Notes under the pieces: generated by a model
Database searches by the model: none
What the model saw: only the letters and a program-made list of their open reading frames with translations
Told to the model about the DNA's origin: nothing
Shown: one piece after another, positions 11,428 through 24,212 of the stretch
Position numbering within the stretch: the stretch's first letter is position 1
Layout of the letters: every line of letters starts with the position of its first letter
Made by a program: the position numbers and the translations under genes
From: Rhizophagus irregularis
Lineage: Eukaryota; Glomeromycota; Glomeromycetes; Glomerales; Glomeraceae
DNA length: 64,000 bases
Direction of reading: 5' to 3'
Assembly (NCBI RefSeq): GCF_026210795.1
Contig: NC_089435.1
Span: 1,240,001 to 1,304,000, forward strand

Positions 11428-11690
11428 CTCATTTAATTGGTTAAAAGTTTCGGCAAGTTCCTTAAGAGCAACTGTCATTTCACCTTTACGTTGTTTTGCA
11501 TAATTCCAATTAGTTATTGGACCATTGATCCAAGTCTCTTTCAAATCCTCCTTCGGCAATCAATATATTGTATTCTATATCCTTATATTTTTCATAAGGA
11601 ACAAATTCCATTCTAGAAGCGTGTTTTATAAAATTATCAATAAAAACATTTCCGCTTTATTTTGTTTGATTCATAATTCATCTTTTTTTT
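11428..11690 (-). pseudogene. Protein kinase relic (N-lobe)
   Basis: The minus strand encodes in succession SGN-IDNFIK, VPYEKYKDIEYN, then a glycine-loop remnant IAEGGF. After a frame change it encodes WINGPITNWNYAKQRKGE and VALKELAETFNQLNE, ending at a GT donor near 11428. This is the N-lobe order of the kinase family seen intact or nearly intact at 50705 (SGN-IDKLI..., IAKGGFGTIYKA, VxLK lysine). It has lost the second half of the glycine loop and carries a stop before SGN. No C-lobe is visible downstream. It is a relic fragment. Confidence 0.75.
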
Positions 11691-11699
11691 TACAAAAAG

Positions 11700-13140
11700 A
11701 ATTAATTTTATTTTTTCTCGAAATTATCTCTATTAAAATATAGAACAAACACGTAGACTAACTAAAAAAAAATTTAATTCAATAGTGGATCATAAAATTA
11801 ATTTTTTAAATTTTACTTTTCTTATTTATTTTATTTTATTTTATTTTTTACTACAATCATTTTACGTAAATTTTACGTAATAGAATTTTTAAATGACTAA
11901 TTGTTTTTAATATAAAAAAAGAATTCATCATAAAAATTCGGTTATTGAAAGAAAATTCTAAAGAAACAATAAAAAGATCGTGTAATATCGAACATAATTT
12001 CTAAGTACTTTTTAAAATCATAGATGGGAATTTTTTGCATTTATTATAAGAACTACAACTAGACAAAAAGGAAAAACATTATTACAAAAAAAAATATCTA
12101 AACTAAAATTAGAAATTAATCATTTTTCATTTTCTTTATTCATTTAATAATCAATATTCAACTCATAGCCTATGGAATATAAAGAAGAAACTTCACACGT
12201 CGTGCTACAAACCAACGTTAACTCATTTCCGAAACCCTATCTCATACTATCCAAAATCATTTTAGTGCGAAATAAAATTATGAATATGTGAAAAATGTTG
12301 TAATGACATCAGCACTGAAATCGATTATAATGGAATTTGTACATATTTAGAATTTAGCTATCATTTTTTTTATGTTAATTACTTTTACGAAATTATTTTC
12401 CGTCATTTGTGCACAATACTTTCAATATAATATTGATTTTATTAAAAACTTCTTAGTTGTTTTAATTCTCTTAAATTGATTATTTTAAATAGTAAAGTAC
12501 TTTTAGGAATAGTCAAAATTGTAAAACAGCGGGAATTATCATGAAAAGAAATAACAAAAATGAAAGGTGATGGAAATAATAAACCTCTAAGAAAATATAA
12601 TAAGTACATCTAATGCCTAATTACATCCACGCGTTTACCAACTTGTCCTATATCTCATATTTTTTTTATATGTCCAAATTGAACAACTAAATTTTTACAA
12701 TTATTTTTGTAATAATTAGTTTTTATGAAGCGCCGGCGGAAGGTTCCTACAAAATAAAAAATAGTTAAAAATATGGTGGGTAGCTCATCGGACATATAGA
12801 TTTATCAGATTGTATGTGTTAATGTGCGTTCGGTATATTAAAATATTCACATTTAAAAACGACAAAAATAGGTTATCAGTTATACAACATTTTCGCATAA
12901 TTATTTAGTATATATTCGTTGTGTTCGGTGTAAAATGTTCGACACGGCAATAAACCGGAAAAAAAGTAATAGCAAGATTAAAAAGCGGATAAGCTAAAGT
13001 TATGTAGTAAATAATCGTAAATCAGCAGTAAATCAGCACAGAAATTAAAAATAAATTTGTAATTTATTAAAACAGCTATGACAAACGATTTTCTTACAAG
13101 TGAACACTGCTAATAAAATGATCAACAAGCTGCAAGCAGT
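11700..13140. other. AT-rich intergenic DNA, no gene seen
   Basis: Both strands were read without finding a coding segment or mobile-element termini. The right end is presumably the promoter of the BTB-TLDc locus. Confidence 0.55.
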
Positions 13141-13148
13141 TTTACAAG

Positions 13149-13156
13149 TATATAAG
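13149..13156 (+). promoter_or_regulatory. TATA box of the BTB-TLDc locus
   Basis: TATATAAG lies 65 bp upstream of the start codon at 13221, with a pyrimidine/adenine-rich leader between. The spacing fits a short fungal 5' UTR. Confidence 0.6.
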
Positions 13157-13220
13157 GGTTAACCGTTCAACAAAATTGTCAATCATTTTCTTTTCATTTC
13201 TTTTTTAAAATTTATAAATT

Positions 13221-14725
13221 ATGGATGATTATAATCTCTTACCAAAATTATTTCAAAATTTACTTGAAATTTTAAATGATGATGAATATTATGATGTTAC
13301 TATTGAAGTTGGTAATGATCCTTATATAAAGATATTTCGTGCTCATATGGTTATCTTACATTATCGTTCCACGTATCTACGAAGAATGTTGTCAACAAAT
13401 AAAAAGAATAATGATGGGACCTTGGTTCATATAAAATTACCAAATATTTTACCTGAAATTTTTCAAATAATTTTGAGGTAATAATTAAGAAGAAAAAATA
13501 ATTAAATTAAAAATTACAAGATGAATATAATGTATAACAACATATTTAAATTAACGCTTTTTTATTTTTTAGATATATTTATAGTGGAAGAATTTCCTTG
13601 GAGGAATATGATACTTCGGATATAATTAGGATCTTGATTGCCGGGAGTGAACTTGGTCTTCAAGAACTAATCACTTATATACAATCCTTCTTGATTAAAA
13701 CTAAGGCAAATTGGATGGAACAAAATTTTAATTTGATATATCAAACATGCTTTGAGAACGATTCTTTCTTGGAACTTCAAAATTTTTGTACTAATTTAAC
13801 CTCCAAAGAGCCAGATAAGATATTCAAATCTCTAAATTTTGCTTCAATTCCAGTAAAACTTTTGATCACAATTATTCAAAGTGATAATCTTCAAATGGAA
13901 GAAATTCAAGTATGGAAGTATGTGCTTAAATGGGGACTTGCTCAAAATCCAGAACTTCCTTTTGATCCCGCAAATTTTTCAAAGGAAGATTTTAATACTT
14001 TGAAAAATAGTTTACATAATTTTATTCCATTTATTAGATTCTATAATTTAACTTCTGATGAATTTTCAAAAGAAATATTACCTTATAAAAAAGTTTTACC
14101 AAAAGAATTATATAAAGATTTATTAAAATATTTTTTGGATTCTAACAACCAATCAATTAAACAATCAAAACCTCGTATGACTACTAAGAAAAATTATATC
14201 GATATTGATTCTAAAATCATTACAACTCAACATGCTGAATTAATCTTGAAATGGATCGATAGATTAAAAATTACAGATGAAATAGAAACCGCGTACAAAT
14301 TCCAATTGTGATTTCGTGGATCTCGTGATGGATTTACAGCTATAAAATTTCATGAAATCTGTGATAATCAGTCTAATACTATAACAATTGTTAAAGTGAA
14401 AGATAGTACTGAAATTCTTGGGGGATATAATCCAATTGAATGGAAATCTGATGATTCTAATGGCATTACTAAAGATAGTTTTATATTTTCTTTTAAGAAT
14501 AGTGATGATATTGAAAGTTATATTTTAAGTCGCGTAAAAAATGAAAGATTTGCTATATACAACTATTATGATAATGGTCCAAACTTTAGTAATTCCCTTA
14601 CTTTAATGGATAACTTTGGTTTTTGTGAAAATGATTATTACGAAAATCAAATCAGAGAAACTTATGATAATTTTTTTATGGAAGAATATGAAGTATTTCA
14701 AGCTATAAGAGAAATTAGTTCGTAA
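13221..14725 (+). pseudogene. BTB-BACK-TLDc protein gene with one in-frame stop
   Basis: Exon 1 (13221-13477) encodes the BTB/POZ start (YYDVTIEVG, FRAHMVILHYRS, LRRML). A 95-bp GT-AG intron (13478-13572) splits an AGA codon. Exon 2 resumes with YIYSGRISLEEYDTSD, then a BACK-like helical region (IQVWKYVLKWGLAQNPELPF) and a TLDc domain (LILKWIDR, SRDGFTAIKFHEICDN, ILGGYNPIEW, DSFIFSF). A TGA at 14309-14311 lies between YKFQL and FRGSRDG. The frame continues unbroken after it to the TAA at 14723. In the intact paralogue at 34571-36027 this spot reads LILLYRASRDG, so a single substitution explains the stop. Stop readthrough cannot be excluded, but recent inactivation is simpler. BTB proteins usually act as Cullin-3 adaptors; TLDc function is uncertain. 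Confidence 0.88.
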
Positions 14726-15647
14726 TAATTGATATGGCTGCTTTGTAAATTTTTTAAAAAGAAATAAAATATAATAAATAAACATATAATCTTCAGAAAT
14801 TAGAATAATTATTAGAGAAATGTTGTTATGTTATCTTAATGATTGATTGACTAGTTTTTGTATGCATATTATTAAAAATTATTTTAGAAATACTTTGGTC
14901 GCAAATTGTTTTTAATTTTACCTATATATTTAGCTGTTGAGAAATTAATACCGTTACCGTATTAATAAACAAAAAATTTAAGTTTGGAACATGTACATAT
15001 CTTTGGGCTGCATTGGGTTGTGGGTTGCATTATATTGAATCTGATCAAAATTATGGTCTTAACCGATTAACTAATTTTTAAGATTAGTATCTACGTCAAA
15101 AAAAATAAAGCTCATTTATAGTTATAATCAGAAATAAATATTGTCATGTGATTTTTTATTATTATTGTGATTTCATCTTTCGTTTTTGTAATTAATGCTT
15201 AAGATTGCGATCATTATTTAAAAATATTCCAGAGCTTAATTTTGAAATAATTGAATAATTGACGGTCAAACTTTTATTCTTTTAATAACTTGGCGAATAT
15301 ACTTAAAGCTTTAATCACTGACCATCAGCACTGTCTTGAAGATGAATATAAAAAGTTTTTATATTATTTATTTTGATTTCACAAATTGGAGATGGTTTTA
15401 CACTATATGTATAATCTTGATAATTTATATTTAATAATTTGATAAGTTAAGAAAAATCAAGATTTATTTAAATTACAAACTAAGAATTTTGTAAAATATT
15501 CATTACTCTAACATTAGTTTTTAAATAATTCTGAGTAAAAAAAAATAAAAAAAGAATATACAGTATATATTTAATATTTGGATAAGCCATATAAAAAAGA
15601 ATTATTTAAATTACAAACTGAATTATAAAACTAACATAATCTTAAAA
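14726..15647. other. AT-rich intergenic DNA between convergent loci
   Basis: This separates the 3' ends of the BTB-TLDc gene (plus) and the channel gene (minus). I see no coding segment or repeat termini. Confidence 0.55.
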
Positions 15648-18226
15648 TTATTTTTTTGCACATATTTCTTTCAATAATTTTTCTAATTCCTTTAATTTCT
15701 CTAATTCCTCTAATTTCTCTAATTTTTCATCATAAGATTTTAATTTCTCCAATATTGCCTCATTGTCAATAGGATTATGTTCAATTTCAAGTTTTTTTAA
15801 TAAAATATTCACCATCTCTGTGAATTCCTTTGTATTCCATTCACCCTCTTTAATCAATCTTTGAACTTCTCCTCGAGTCTTATCAAAATCGGCATAATAA
15901 TGTCTTGAAAATAAATTTGAATAATTAATAAAATTAATAAAATTATAACATTAAATTTTTTTTAAAAGTAAAACTACATACATTACTTCAGGGAACCATG
16001 TTTGCCAACGTCTCTGATGTGGTAATAGGTAAAATAACTCAATCTCAGCCAAAATCTTCAAAAATGAAATCAAGATATATTAGTATATTTACAGAAATGA
16101 AATGTTTAATAATAATATTATTTACCTCTGCCTTCTGCATCAAATATGAGACTCTATTATTATCTTCTTCAATTGCATCATTGAGTAATCCAATTAACAA
16201 ATTCATAAGATATACAACAACTAAAAGGGAAAATAAAACAATCAATACTGCAATTGATGGATTTTCTGTATATGTCCAATTGGATAATGCACTTGAATCA
16301 CCTATTGATAAGAAGAATTGCTTAAAAATATTAGAAAATATCATATATATTTACATAACTATGAAAAATTAAAATATACCTATTAAAAATAAATATATAG
16401 CAAAAAGGGAAGTTTTAATATTCATAAACATGTTTGTATTTCCATCAGGAATTTGAATCATAAGTGGATTTGAATTTATATTTCCATTATTATCAATTTG
16501 ACTATAACTAGGAGCTAAATTCCAAGGATTATTTGGATCATCATTATTATTTGTATTATATTGTTCAAGTGAAAATTCAGATTTTGGTGATAATAAAATA
16601 TAAAATGCATGTGCAAAACTTATTATAATAATGAATAAGACTAATAAAAAAGAAAAAATCTTTTTTCCAACACTAATAATTATTGCAAAATATACACCAA
16701 AATATTCAAATGCTCTAAAAAATAACAAAAATTTTATATCCAAAAATAAGCATGAAAAAGAGTGAAATTAAATTAGATACTTATTATTGTTCTTATCATT
16801 TGTTTGAAGCCAATAAATAGAAGTGTAGATTGAAAGTACATAAGCAATTATATCTACAATATTAAAATATTATATAATTAATTTCATTTCTTAAAACATA
16901 GTAAATAAACTTTTATATTTACCAAAAATATTCCAAAAATTCTTGAACCACTCAGTAATTTTATAAAAAAATTGACGAATTTCTAAAATCAGATGAATAA
17001 ATCCAAGTATAATCGAAGCAATAAAAAGTTGTTGTCTAACTTCTTCATTAATATATTTCTGAGGAACTGTTGCAGCAGTAGTAAAGCATCCAAGCAAAAC
17101 CATAAATAACATCCAAATCATTGCATAATAATATTTTCCATAAGCATTCCATTTAAAATTAATTAATGCTTCACCATTCCATGTTTTATAAATATTTCTA
17201 TTTATTGTTTCAGTAAATGGACTAGGTTGAGGTCTAATTAATTCTAAAAACCAATTATAATCTTTTGAATAATTAACAAATTAATATAAGGAATCATAAA
17301 AGTAATTGTTGGTGTCATTGTTATGTATTTTTTAAAAATTTTAAAAATTTTATGTTCAGTATAAAAATAAATAGAAGAAAATAAATCTTCATCATAAATA
17401 TTATTGATAAAATTGTATTTTGATAAAATATAAAATGTAGCCAAATAAAGGGGTAAAGTTAAAAGTATTATTAAAGCTTGCAATATATTAATAAACAATA
17501 GTATTCCTGAATCAACAAAATAAAATTAGTATTTTGTCCATAAAAGAGATTTTGACAAATTAGCTATTTGAGAAGATTGAAAAAAAGAATCAAGATGTAA
17601 ATTTTTATTTTGATGCTCTATACTATAAAAAGAAGAATCTATGATCATATTCGTTTCTGATGAATATTTTAGAATATATTCTGGATAATATTCATCTAGT
17701 AATGGCATTGCGGAAGTGATAATGCTTAAAAATGACTTATTGTTCATTAAATCCTCTTTAAAATAAGTCATACATTTTTTATAAATCTCATCAATTAATT
17801 CTAACTTATGTTCTTTAATTGCAAATGTTAATAATTGAACTCCATATTTCAAAAGACTTGACTTATTATTTATTACGTCTGAAACCCATCCATCTAATCT
17901 AAAACTATCATAATTTAGTAATGGTAAAGTAGATTTTGAAAACATTCTTTTGTAAAATTGAAGTGTTTTCGTATTTGTATAACTATAGAATTTCATAAAA
18001 TAAAAATAGTTTAAAAAAATAGATTTGTCTTTTTCACTAGATTTGTTATTTTCACTAAAAGTATAAATAAGAATACCAAATGTTGTCAATATAACAATAT
18101 CATCATTACTAAATAATAAACTCGCAATTAAATAATGATTATTGCAGAAATCACTACCATCATATTTATAAGGATAATAATAATTTTCAATTCTTATGTT
18201 AATTAATTTCCATTTAGTATTAATTT

Positions 18227-19226
18227 TAGAGCTCCGAACGGGAATCGGGTAGGGTCGGGTAATTGACTTAACCCGACCCGAGGGGGAGTCACGAATTTGA
18301 TGACCCGACCCGAATATCACGGGTCAGTTCGGGTACCCGACCCGACCCGTTGACCCGATATTTTGGATCAAAAAAAACGTTTCGGCGTTTTTTATATATC
18401 AAATTATAAGAAAAAACTCCAAACGTTTTTTTTTTACAATTATTTTGTGGAAAAGAACGGTTTGGCATTTTTTTTACATATTAGATTACGCCAAAACGTT
18501 TTTTATATCGGGTTGGGTCGGGTACCCGACCCAACCCGTTGATGTTTAAAAAAAAAACATTTTTTTGATTCATTTAATGAAAAACGTCGGGTCGGCTTTT
18601 TTTCATTAAAAAAATGTTTTTTTTTGATTTATTTAATGAAATAACGTCGGGTTATACGTTTTTTCATTAAAAAAACGTTTTTTTTTATTCATTTAATGAA
18701 ATAACGTCAGGTTCGGCGTTTTTTCATTTAAAAAACGTTTTTTTTATTCATTTAATGAAATAACGTCGGATTCGGCGTTTTTCATTAAAAAAACGTTTTT
18801 TTTTATTTATTTAATGAAATAACGTCGGGTTCGGCGTTTTTTCATTAAAAAACGTTTTTTTTTCATTCATTTAATGAAATAACGTCAGTTTCGGCGTTTT
18901 TTCATTAAAAAACGTTTTTTTTTGATTTATTTAATGAAATAACGTCGGGTTCAGCGTTTTTTCATTAAAAAAAGACGTTTATTATTATTATTTTTATGAA
19001 CAAACGTCGGATTCAGGTCAAAAAAACGGGTTGGCATTTTTTATATATAAAAAACGCTGAAACGTCTTTTATTGACCCAAAATATATTGGGTCAACGGGT
19101 CGGGTCAGGTACCTGACTTGTGACTGACCCGACCCGAGGTCGGGTCATTAAATTTGCTACCCGACCCGAATTTTTCGGGTCAACCCGTCGGGTCACCCGG
19201 GTTGACCTGACCCGTTCGGAGCTTTA
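18227..19226. mobile_element. 1000-bp hAT-like non-autonomous element inside the channel gene
   Basis: The terminal inverted repeat reads TARAGCTCCGAACGGG inward from both ends. Exact 8-bp duplications ATTAATTT flank it (18219-18226 and 19227-19234). The two arms are rich in CCCGACCCG/CGGGTCGGG words in inverted orientation, and the centre is a tandem repeat. It has no coding capacity. It contributes the GC-rich N-terminus of the open frame at 17526-18320, which is not gene sequence. Confidence 0.93.
18540..19000. repeat. 60-bp tandem repeat at the core of the element
   Basis: About seven units share the order ATTTAATGAAA, AACGTCGGGTTCGGCGTTTT, TTCATTAAAAAA and CGTTTTTTTT. Each unit can form a hairpin through its GGCGTTTTTT/AAAAAACG-type words. 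Confidence 0.88.
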
Positions 19227-20829
19227 ATTAATTTTTTTTGAAAACTTCCAGTTTAATTTGACCGTTACCAACAAGTATATCCCATTTAATTAAATTTCCA
19301 GCTAGTTCAGTTGATTCTTTTTCTCCATCAATGGCTTTTTGAAATAATGTAGACACAGTATCCGTATATAAATTAAATGAATGAACATTTAAGTATTCAT
19401 CACATTCAACAATTTTGTTATTTTCTTTATTTAATTCATCAAAATTTTCAGATGAAAAGTTCATCTTTGACATCTTTTCGTCAAATTTAGATTTCCAAAC
19501 ACGTTTATTTTGAATTCCAAACGCAAACTTTGTTTGATCATCAGTTGGTTCATAAATTGATATATCAAATAAAGTGCGATTAAACTTAGTTTTGTATTTA
19601 TTGTTCCAGCAATTTTTGATTTCTTTATCTGGGGTATAATAAAATAAAGAAGGTAAAAGAAATAAACCAGTATGATTCATAAAATTATAAAGTTGAATAT
19701 CTAAATATAAAATAATGATTTAATATGAGTAATAATTAAAGTATAAATGAAATTTTTAAAAATGGTTACCATCATTTATATCCAAAGAAGCAATAGGAAT
19801 TCCCAATTCGATTGAATAAACGATGATTTTATCATTGATTTTTAGAAAAGTAAATTTTTCATAATTACTGAATATTCCGATATTTTTTGTTTCAAACTAA
19901 AAAATAATTAGTATTTATATATTTAATTATAATTTAATATTGATTGGAAAATAAATTTTATAATATTTATTACCTTATTCTTATCTTTATTATTACCAAA
20001 TATTTTTACACCTCTCTCAGTATTAATATTCCATTCATAAATGTAATCATTTGAAAACAGGTAAACTTTATCATATTTTGATATACCAATTAATTCATAA
20101 TCTTTGGGTATCTCGTAAAATCTCTTACATTCCCATTTGTTATTTTTAGTTTGTGTGGAATAAATCCAAATAATTTTACGTTCCGAAACAAGGCTATCAT
20201 TACCATATAAAATAAATTCACCTTTTAAATTAAAGGTACAATAATAATGATAATGCTTTAGATGATAATCTTTTATATTTAAATCCAAGTCAATATTTTT
20301 ATCTTCATTATCTTTATTATTCATATCAATTACTAAAAAAAATATTAAAATAAATATAAATTACCATAATTTAATAATTACATAATCAAATAATTATTAC
20401 TTACCAGTAATAGTAGCAAAATAGTAACTAATACAAGCAAGTTTCTTATCATCAGAAACGCATAAACTTATGATTTTATCTTCATTAATTTTAACAGCTT
20501 GATGAAATTTAAGTTGAACCTTATCTATATTTTCAACATTCCAACCGACAATTGAACGATCTTCTTCACTTTGAGTAATAAGGTATTTTTCATTTGGTGA
20601 TATTTCTATCATAGTAATAGGTTTACCATTATGTCGTTCATCATCGAAGGTAAAAAACTTATCAACAACATTTTTATCAACATCGATTTCGATTTTGTCA
20701 ACATTATCGTTAACTTCGATTACTGAATTGTCACTCATTTGGAAATCGCTTATAAATATATACTAAATTTCTTACCAAAGAAATTATTTTTTTTTATATC
20801 GTCCATTAGCGATTATATAGTTTTTTTTT

Positions 20830-21140
20830 TCATTTGAAACACGTGTAAATATGCATGGTTATACGACTTATACGTACATAAAAAAAGAATTTTTTTTTAT
20901 TGTATAAGCTAATTAAGTTTATATATTGAAACACAAATCAAATATTCATTGCCGTACGCAAAAATTTTGCCTCTTGCATGAAAAAAAAATTTTTTTTATT
21001 GTGAAAAGTTAATTGAGCTTTTTTTATTTTGAAACACATAATAAATATGCATGTCTGTACGTAAAATTTCGCCTCTTGCATAAAAAAAAATTTTTTATGA
21101 AAAGTTAATTGAGCAATGATCAACTTTCGACATAAAAATT
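20830..21140. repeat. Diverged tandem repeat of about 92-103 bp upstream of the channel gene
   Basis: GAAACAC occurs at 20836, 20928 and 21031. It is followed each time by an AATATGCATG/AATATTCATT-like word, TACGTA/GTACG and CCTCTTGCAT, then long A and T runs and AAGTTAATTGAGC. The unit starts about 100 bp upstream of the first exon of the channel gene. The open frame at 20938-21156 is a by-product. Confidence 0.7.
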
Positions 21141-21763
21141 TTTCATTGTGAATCAAATTTAAGTATTTTTTTTCTTTTTTGTGTGTGGTTGTACATATAT
21201 ACTACAAGGAAATTTTAAATAAATAATTTAAAATAAACAGAAGTGCCATTTTGGAAAAGCGTATTTTTATTTATCTTAAACTATAATAAAAACCTCACTG
21301 CAAATAGTAGTACATGTTTTATATAAACATCAAGTTGTCTTAGCCATTCTAATTTCTAAATAGTTCCAAATAAGAATAATAAGGCGATACAAAAAAAAAT
21401 TGGTTCTCATATCCCGGACGAGTCACTGGAGTGGAAAATCTATCAACCAATAAAAATGCTCCACAACATCCATTTGAACACAAAAAAAAAAATAAAAATA
21501 TTCCGGTTACATATGGATATCATTTAATATCACGTGTCACACTTAGTGCGATGATATAAGTGCTTAAATTTAATTTTATAATAATTTAATAATCTAAACC
21601 TATCTTATGGATCATGTATTACCCCTCTCTTCCAATGAATTAACGCTTTACACGACCGTCATTTGACTTTGAACATGACCAAAATCACTAATATCCATAA
21701 TCGTTCTCTCCATGGACACCTAACGAAAGCGATTTGGCATGTAAATAACGACGCCCTGAAAGC
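21141..21763. other. Intergenic DNA, no gene seen
   Basis: Unremarkable AT-rich sequence. The last 100 bp, up to the hAT insertion, is less AT-rich and may be upstream DNA of the TATA-bearing segment at 22689 that the insertion split off. Confidence 0.5.
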
Positions 21764-21771
21764 TTGGGAAA

Positions 21772-22626
21772 TAGTGTTTGTATCCGGATATAGCAAATCC
21801 GGTTGTATTAATGGATATCTGGTAAGAAGTGGGTATCCGGATAAAGGTTTTTTTGAGTTGACGTTATCCGGATACAATTTTAGTCTAAACGGATCCTCCG
21901 GATATATCCGTTTATGTTAGCAGATCAATACATTTTAAGAAATATTAAATGCCAATCTGCACAATGTAGTAATAATTGTCTCAATGTCCAATATTTCGCT
22001 ACATGAATCACCAAGTAATAAAAATACTAAAACGCGTTAAACCACTTTTTATCTTGCTTATCGTCATTTGTAATACTCCATTTTCCAGTATGACACAGCG
22101 CAAAAGCGATCAATATTACTTCTTTTTTGACTTCTCCCTCTCCAAATGCGGCATCTACTCCCTCAGAATGACTGTTCTCAGACGCGGGAAATCTTTTAAC
22201 TGTTAAGAGAACATGAATGAAACCTGAGTTATTTAGTCGTGTTATGTTCTTAAAACGGAATAGTCCCCATTTTGCTAATATTCACCCAGCTCAACAATTA
22301 ACTACTACTCCTATTGATGTTTAAACTATACCTTATATAAATTACACAAATAAATTCATGCTTTTGAGATAAATTTTATTTTTTTTATATTTACAAATTA
22401 TTATACAATATTAATGATATATGTATAAATACAATAAATTATATTAAGTTCACGGATTTTATCCGGGTATAAACTCGCTAATGACCCGTTAGACATCCAC
22501 GAAGATCACGGATTAATCCGGATGGATATCCGGATTTGTAAAAAATATTTTATCAGATAACCGGATTTGAAAATTCTTAACGGAGACGGATTTATTTATC
22601 CGGATGATATCCGGATACAAACACTA
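21772..22626. mobile_element. 855-bp hAT-like non-autonomous element
   Basis: The termini are perfect inverted repeats TAGTGTTTGTATCCGGATAT. Exact 8-bp duplications TTGGGAAA lie at 21764-21771 and 22627-22634. ATCCGGAT words are repeated near both ends. No transposase ORF is seen. The first eight terminal bases are shared with the element at 27619-30066, suggesting related families using the same transposase. Confidence 0.95.
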
Positions 22627-22658
22627 TTGGGAAAAAGGTGTCAAGGTCACTAAACTGA

Positions 22659-22973
22659 CAAGACTCGATATTCACGAAACTTTCCAAATATAAATACCTC
22701 TTCAATTACCCAGGTCGGGTTACACAACATACACCTTCGACGGACGCTCCGAGCATTTTTTGTCAAGGACATTTCGTCCCGTTATGGGTCATTTATATTA
22801 CTTATAACTATCTTCAAGCTGGTGGATGGTTCACGAATATTTCTAGTTTCGATTCTTTTGATACTTTTTATAGGGAATATAATAATTTTTTTTCTTTTTA
22901 TAGTACTTTTTCTTCTTTTTTTAATTTAGGGTTTAGTAGTAGTTTTAATTATCAGGGTTCTAGTTTGGTTTAG
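22659..22973 (+). other. TATA-led orphan segment with a 104-codon frame lacking ATG
   Basis: TATAAATA at 22689-22696 is followed by an open frame that ends at the TAG at 22971. The downstream half is unusually rich in S, F, N and Y (for example FYSTFSSFFNLGFSSSFNY). No ATG lies in this frame; the only nearby ATG (22784) opens just seven codons. The segment could be the first exon of a gene, a noncoding transcript or chance. I do not recognise it. Confidence 0.3.
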
Positions 22974-23748
22974 TATTTCTTTTTCAATACAAGTTTCTAT
23001 TTTATGTTCGCGAGAACACTAAATATTGTAAATTTTTACTATAAAATTCATTAATAAACCGATAAAACTAGTATTTTTTTTTCTTTAAAAATAAGAATCA
23101 AATGTATAAGAATGACGTAGTAGTCTTTTTATTTATTGATATTTAGTCTTAAAATATCATCAAAATATTAACTTTCAAACCATTAATCAGTGCATATCTC
23201 TAAATTTTGATATCGTATACCATTTAAATGAAGTTATGAATAAATTATGTCTAATAAATTGCAACTATATATTTCATCCATATTCTTTTACCTTACAATG
23301 CCGATAATATTGGTATATAAATTTTCTTATATATTACAAGTTAGCTATACTAATGTTTATATTCGATCGAAGCCATAACTACATATTTATAGGAAGAAAT
23401 GCTATGATTTATAAAACCATTTTAATACAATATAGAGCAACGTATAATCTTTTTGAGTTTTTAACTTAACTTTCTTGATTAAAATTTATACCTCCAAACC
23501 GTAAGTGAATTTATCTTATTTTAGTTTATACTCAACATTTTGAATGGTAATACAAACGATTAGGCGTTAAAAAATAAAGATAGAATTTTATACAAATAAA
23601 ATACATTTTTTATATTGCAACTTGTTAAATAGGAATTTACAAAATTATTTAAATTTATAAATTTAACTCAATTTATCATAGTAATTTTTTAGACTAGATT
23701 GAGTTCAGTTATAGAGGGATCTGCTTCTTTCTAGATGTTTTAATATTA
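22974..23748. other. AT-rich intergenic DNA, no gene seen
   Basis: No coding segment or repeat boundary was recognised. Confidence 0.55.
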
Positions 23749-23979
23749 GGCCGGGCAAAAAAAAATTTTTAGATTCTCGTGACATAAAATTTTTAAAAAT
23801 GACCCGGCCGGCCGGCATTTTTTTTTATATTTGTAAAATTTTTTCATATGTAAAATTTTTTTACGCCACATTGGCCAATAACATGATAAAAATTTTTTAC
23901 TATAAAAAAAAAATTTCCATTTTTCGAAAAACTGACCCGGCCGGGTAACGAGAATCTAAATTTTTTTTTTTGCCCGGCC
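23749..23979. mobile_element. Harbinger-like MITE (231 bp)
   Basis: Inverted termini start GGCCGGGCAAAAAAAAA and continue to an AGATTCTCGT word on each side. A 3-bp TTA flanks both ends (23746-23748 and 23980-23982), matching the TWA target of PIF/Harbinger elements. GACCCGGCCGG occurs twice inside in direct orientation. It has no coding capacity. Confidence 0.8.
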
Positions 23980-24212
23980 TTATGTAATCAATTTATTGTA
24001 ATTTTTGCATAATTAATAAACGCGCTTACTGTGTTTAAATCTTTCATGTGCCAATGTAACTACTTTTTTTTTTTTTAAGATGTTCTAAAAAAAATCAAGC
24101 TGAAAAAAATTATATTATTTGTTAATAAAGTTATTAATTTTTAAAATAAAAACATTGATTTTTGCAAAGTATTTTAAAACCTTTGCATATTAATAAAAGT
24201 TTTTTACTTTAA

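Larger units (their letters stand above)
15648..20738 (-). pseudogene. Propeller-like plus TRP-like ion channel gene, broken by a transposon and point lesions
   Basis: Eight exons can be read on the minus strand: 20738-20405, 20332-19974, 19896-19770, 19700-16923 (holding the transposon 18227-19226), 16853-16380, 16301-16126, 16055-15982 and 15903-15648. All introns are GT-AG. The N-terminal half has WD-like blade sequence (ITMIEISPNEKYLITQSEED, SIVGWNVENI). The C-terminal half has several hydrophobic spans and a channel S6-type segment (VVYLMNLLIGLLNDAIEED), followed by LPHQRRWQTWFPEV and a lysine/glutamate coiled coil. Lesions: the transposon; a frame mismatch across it that persists even if the insertion and one target copy are removed (run of 8 A near 19233-19241); a TAA at 17526-17528; a frameshift near 17278-17283; and a TAA at 16768-16770. 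It would be a membrane cation channel of a family expanded in Rhizophagus, but this copy is dead. Confidence 0.85.

Noticed and set aside
18227-18320. N-terminal residues of the open frame 17526-18320.
   Set aside because: They are encoded by the end of the 1000-bp transposon, not by the channel gene.
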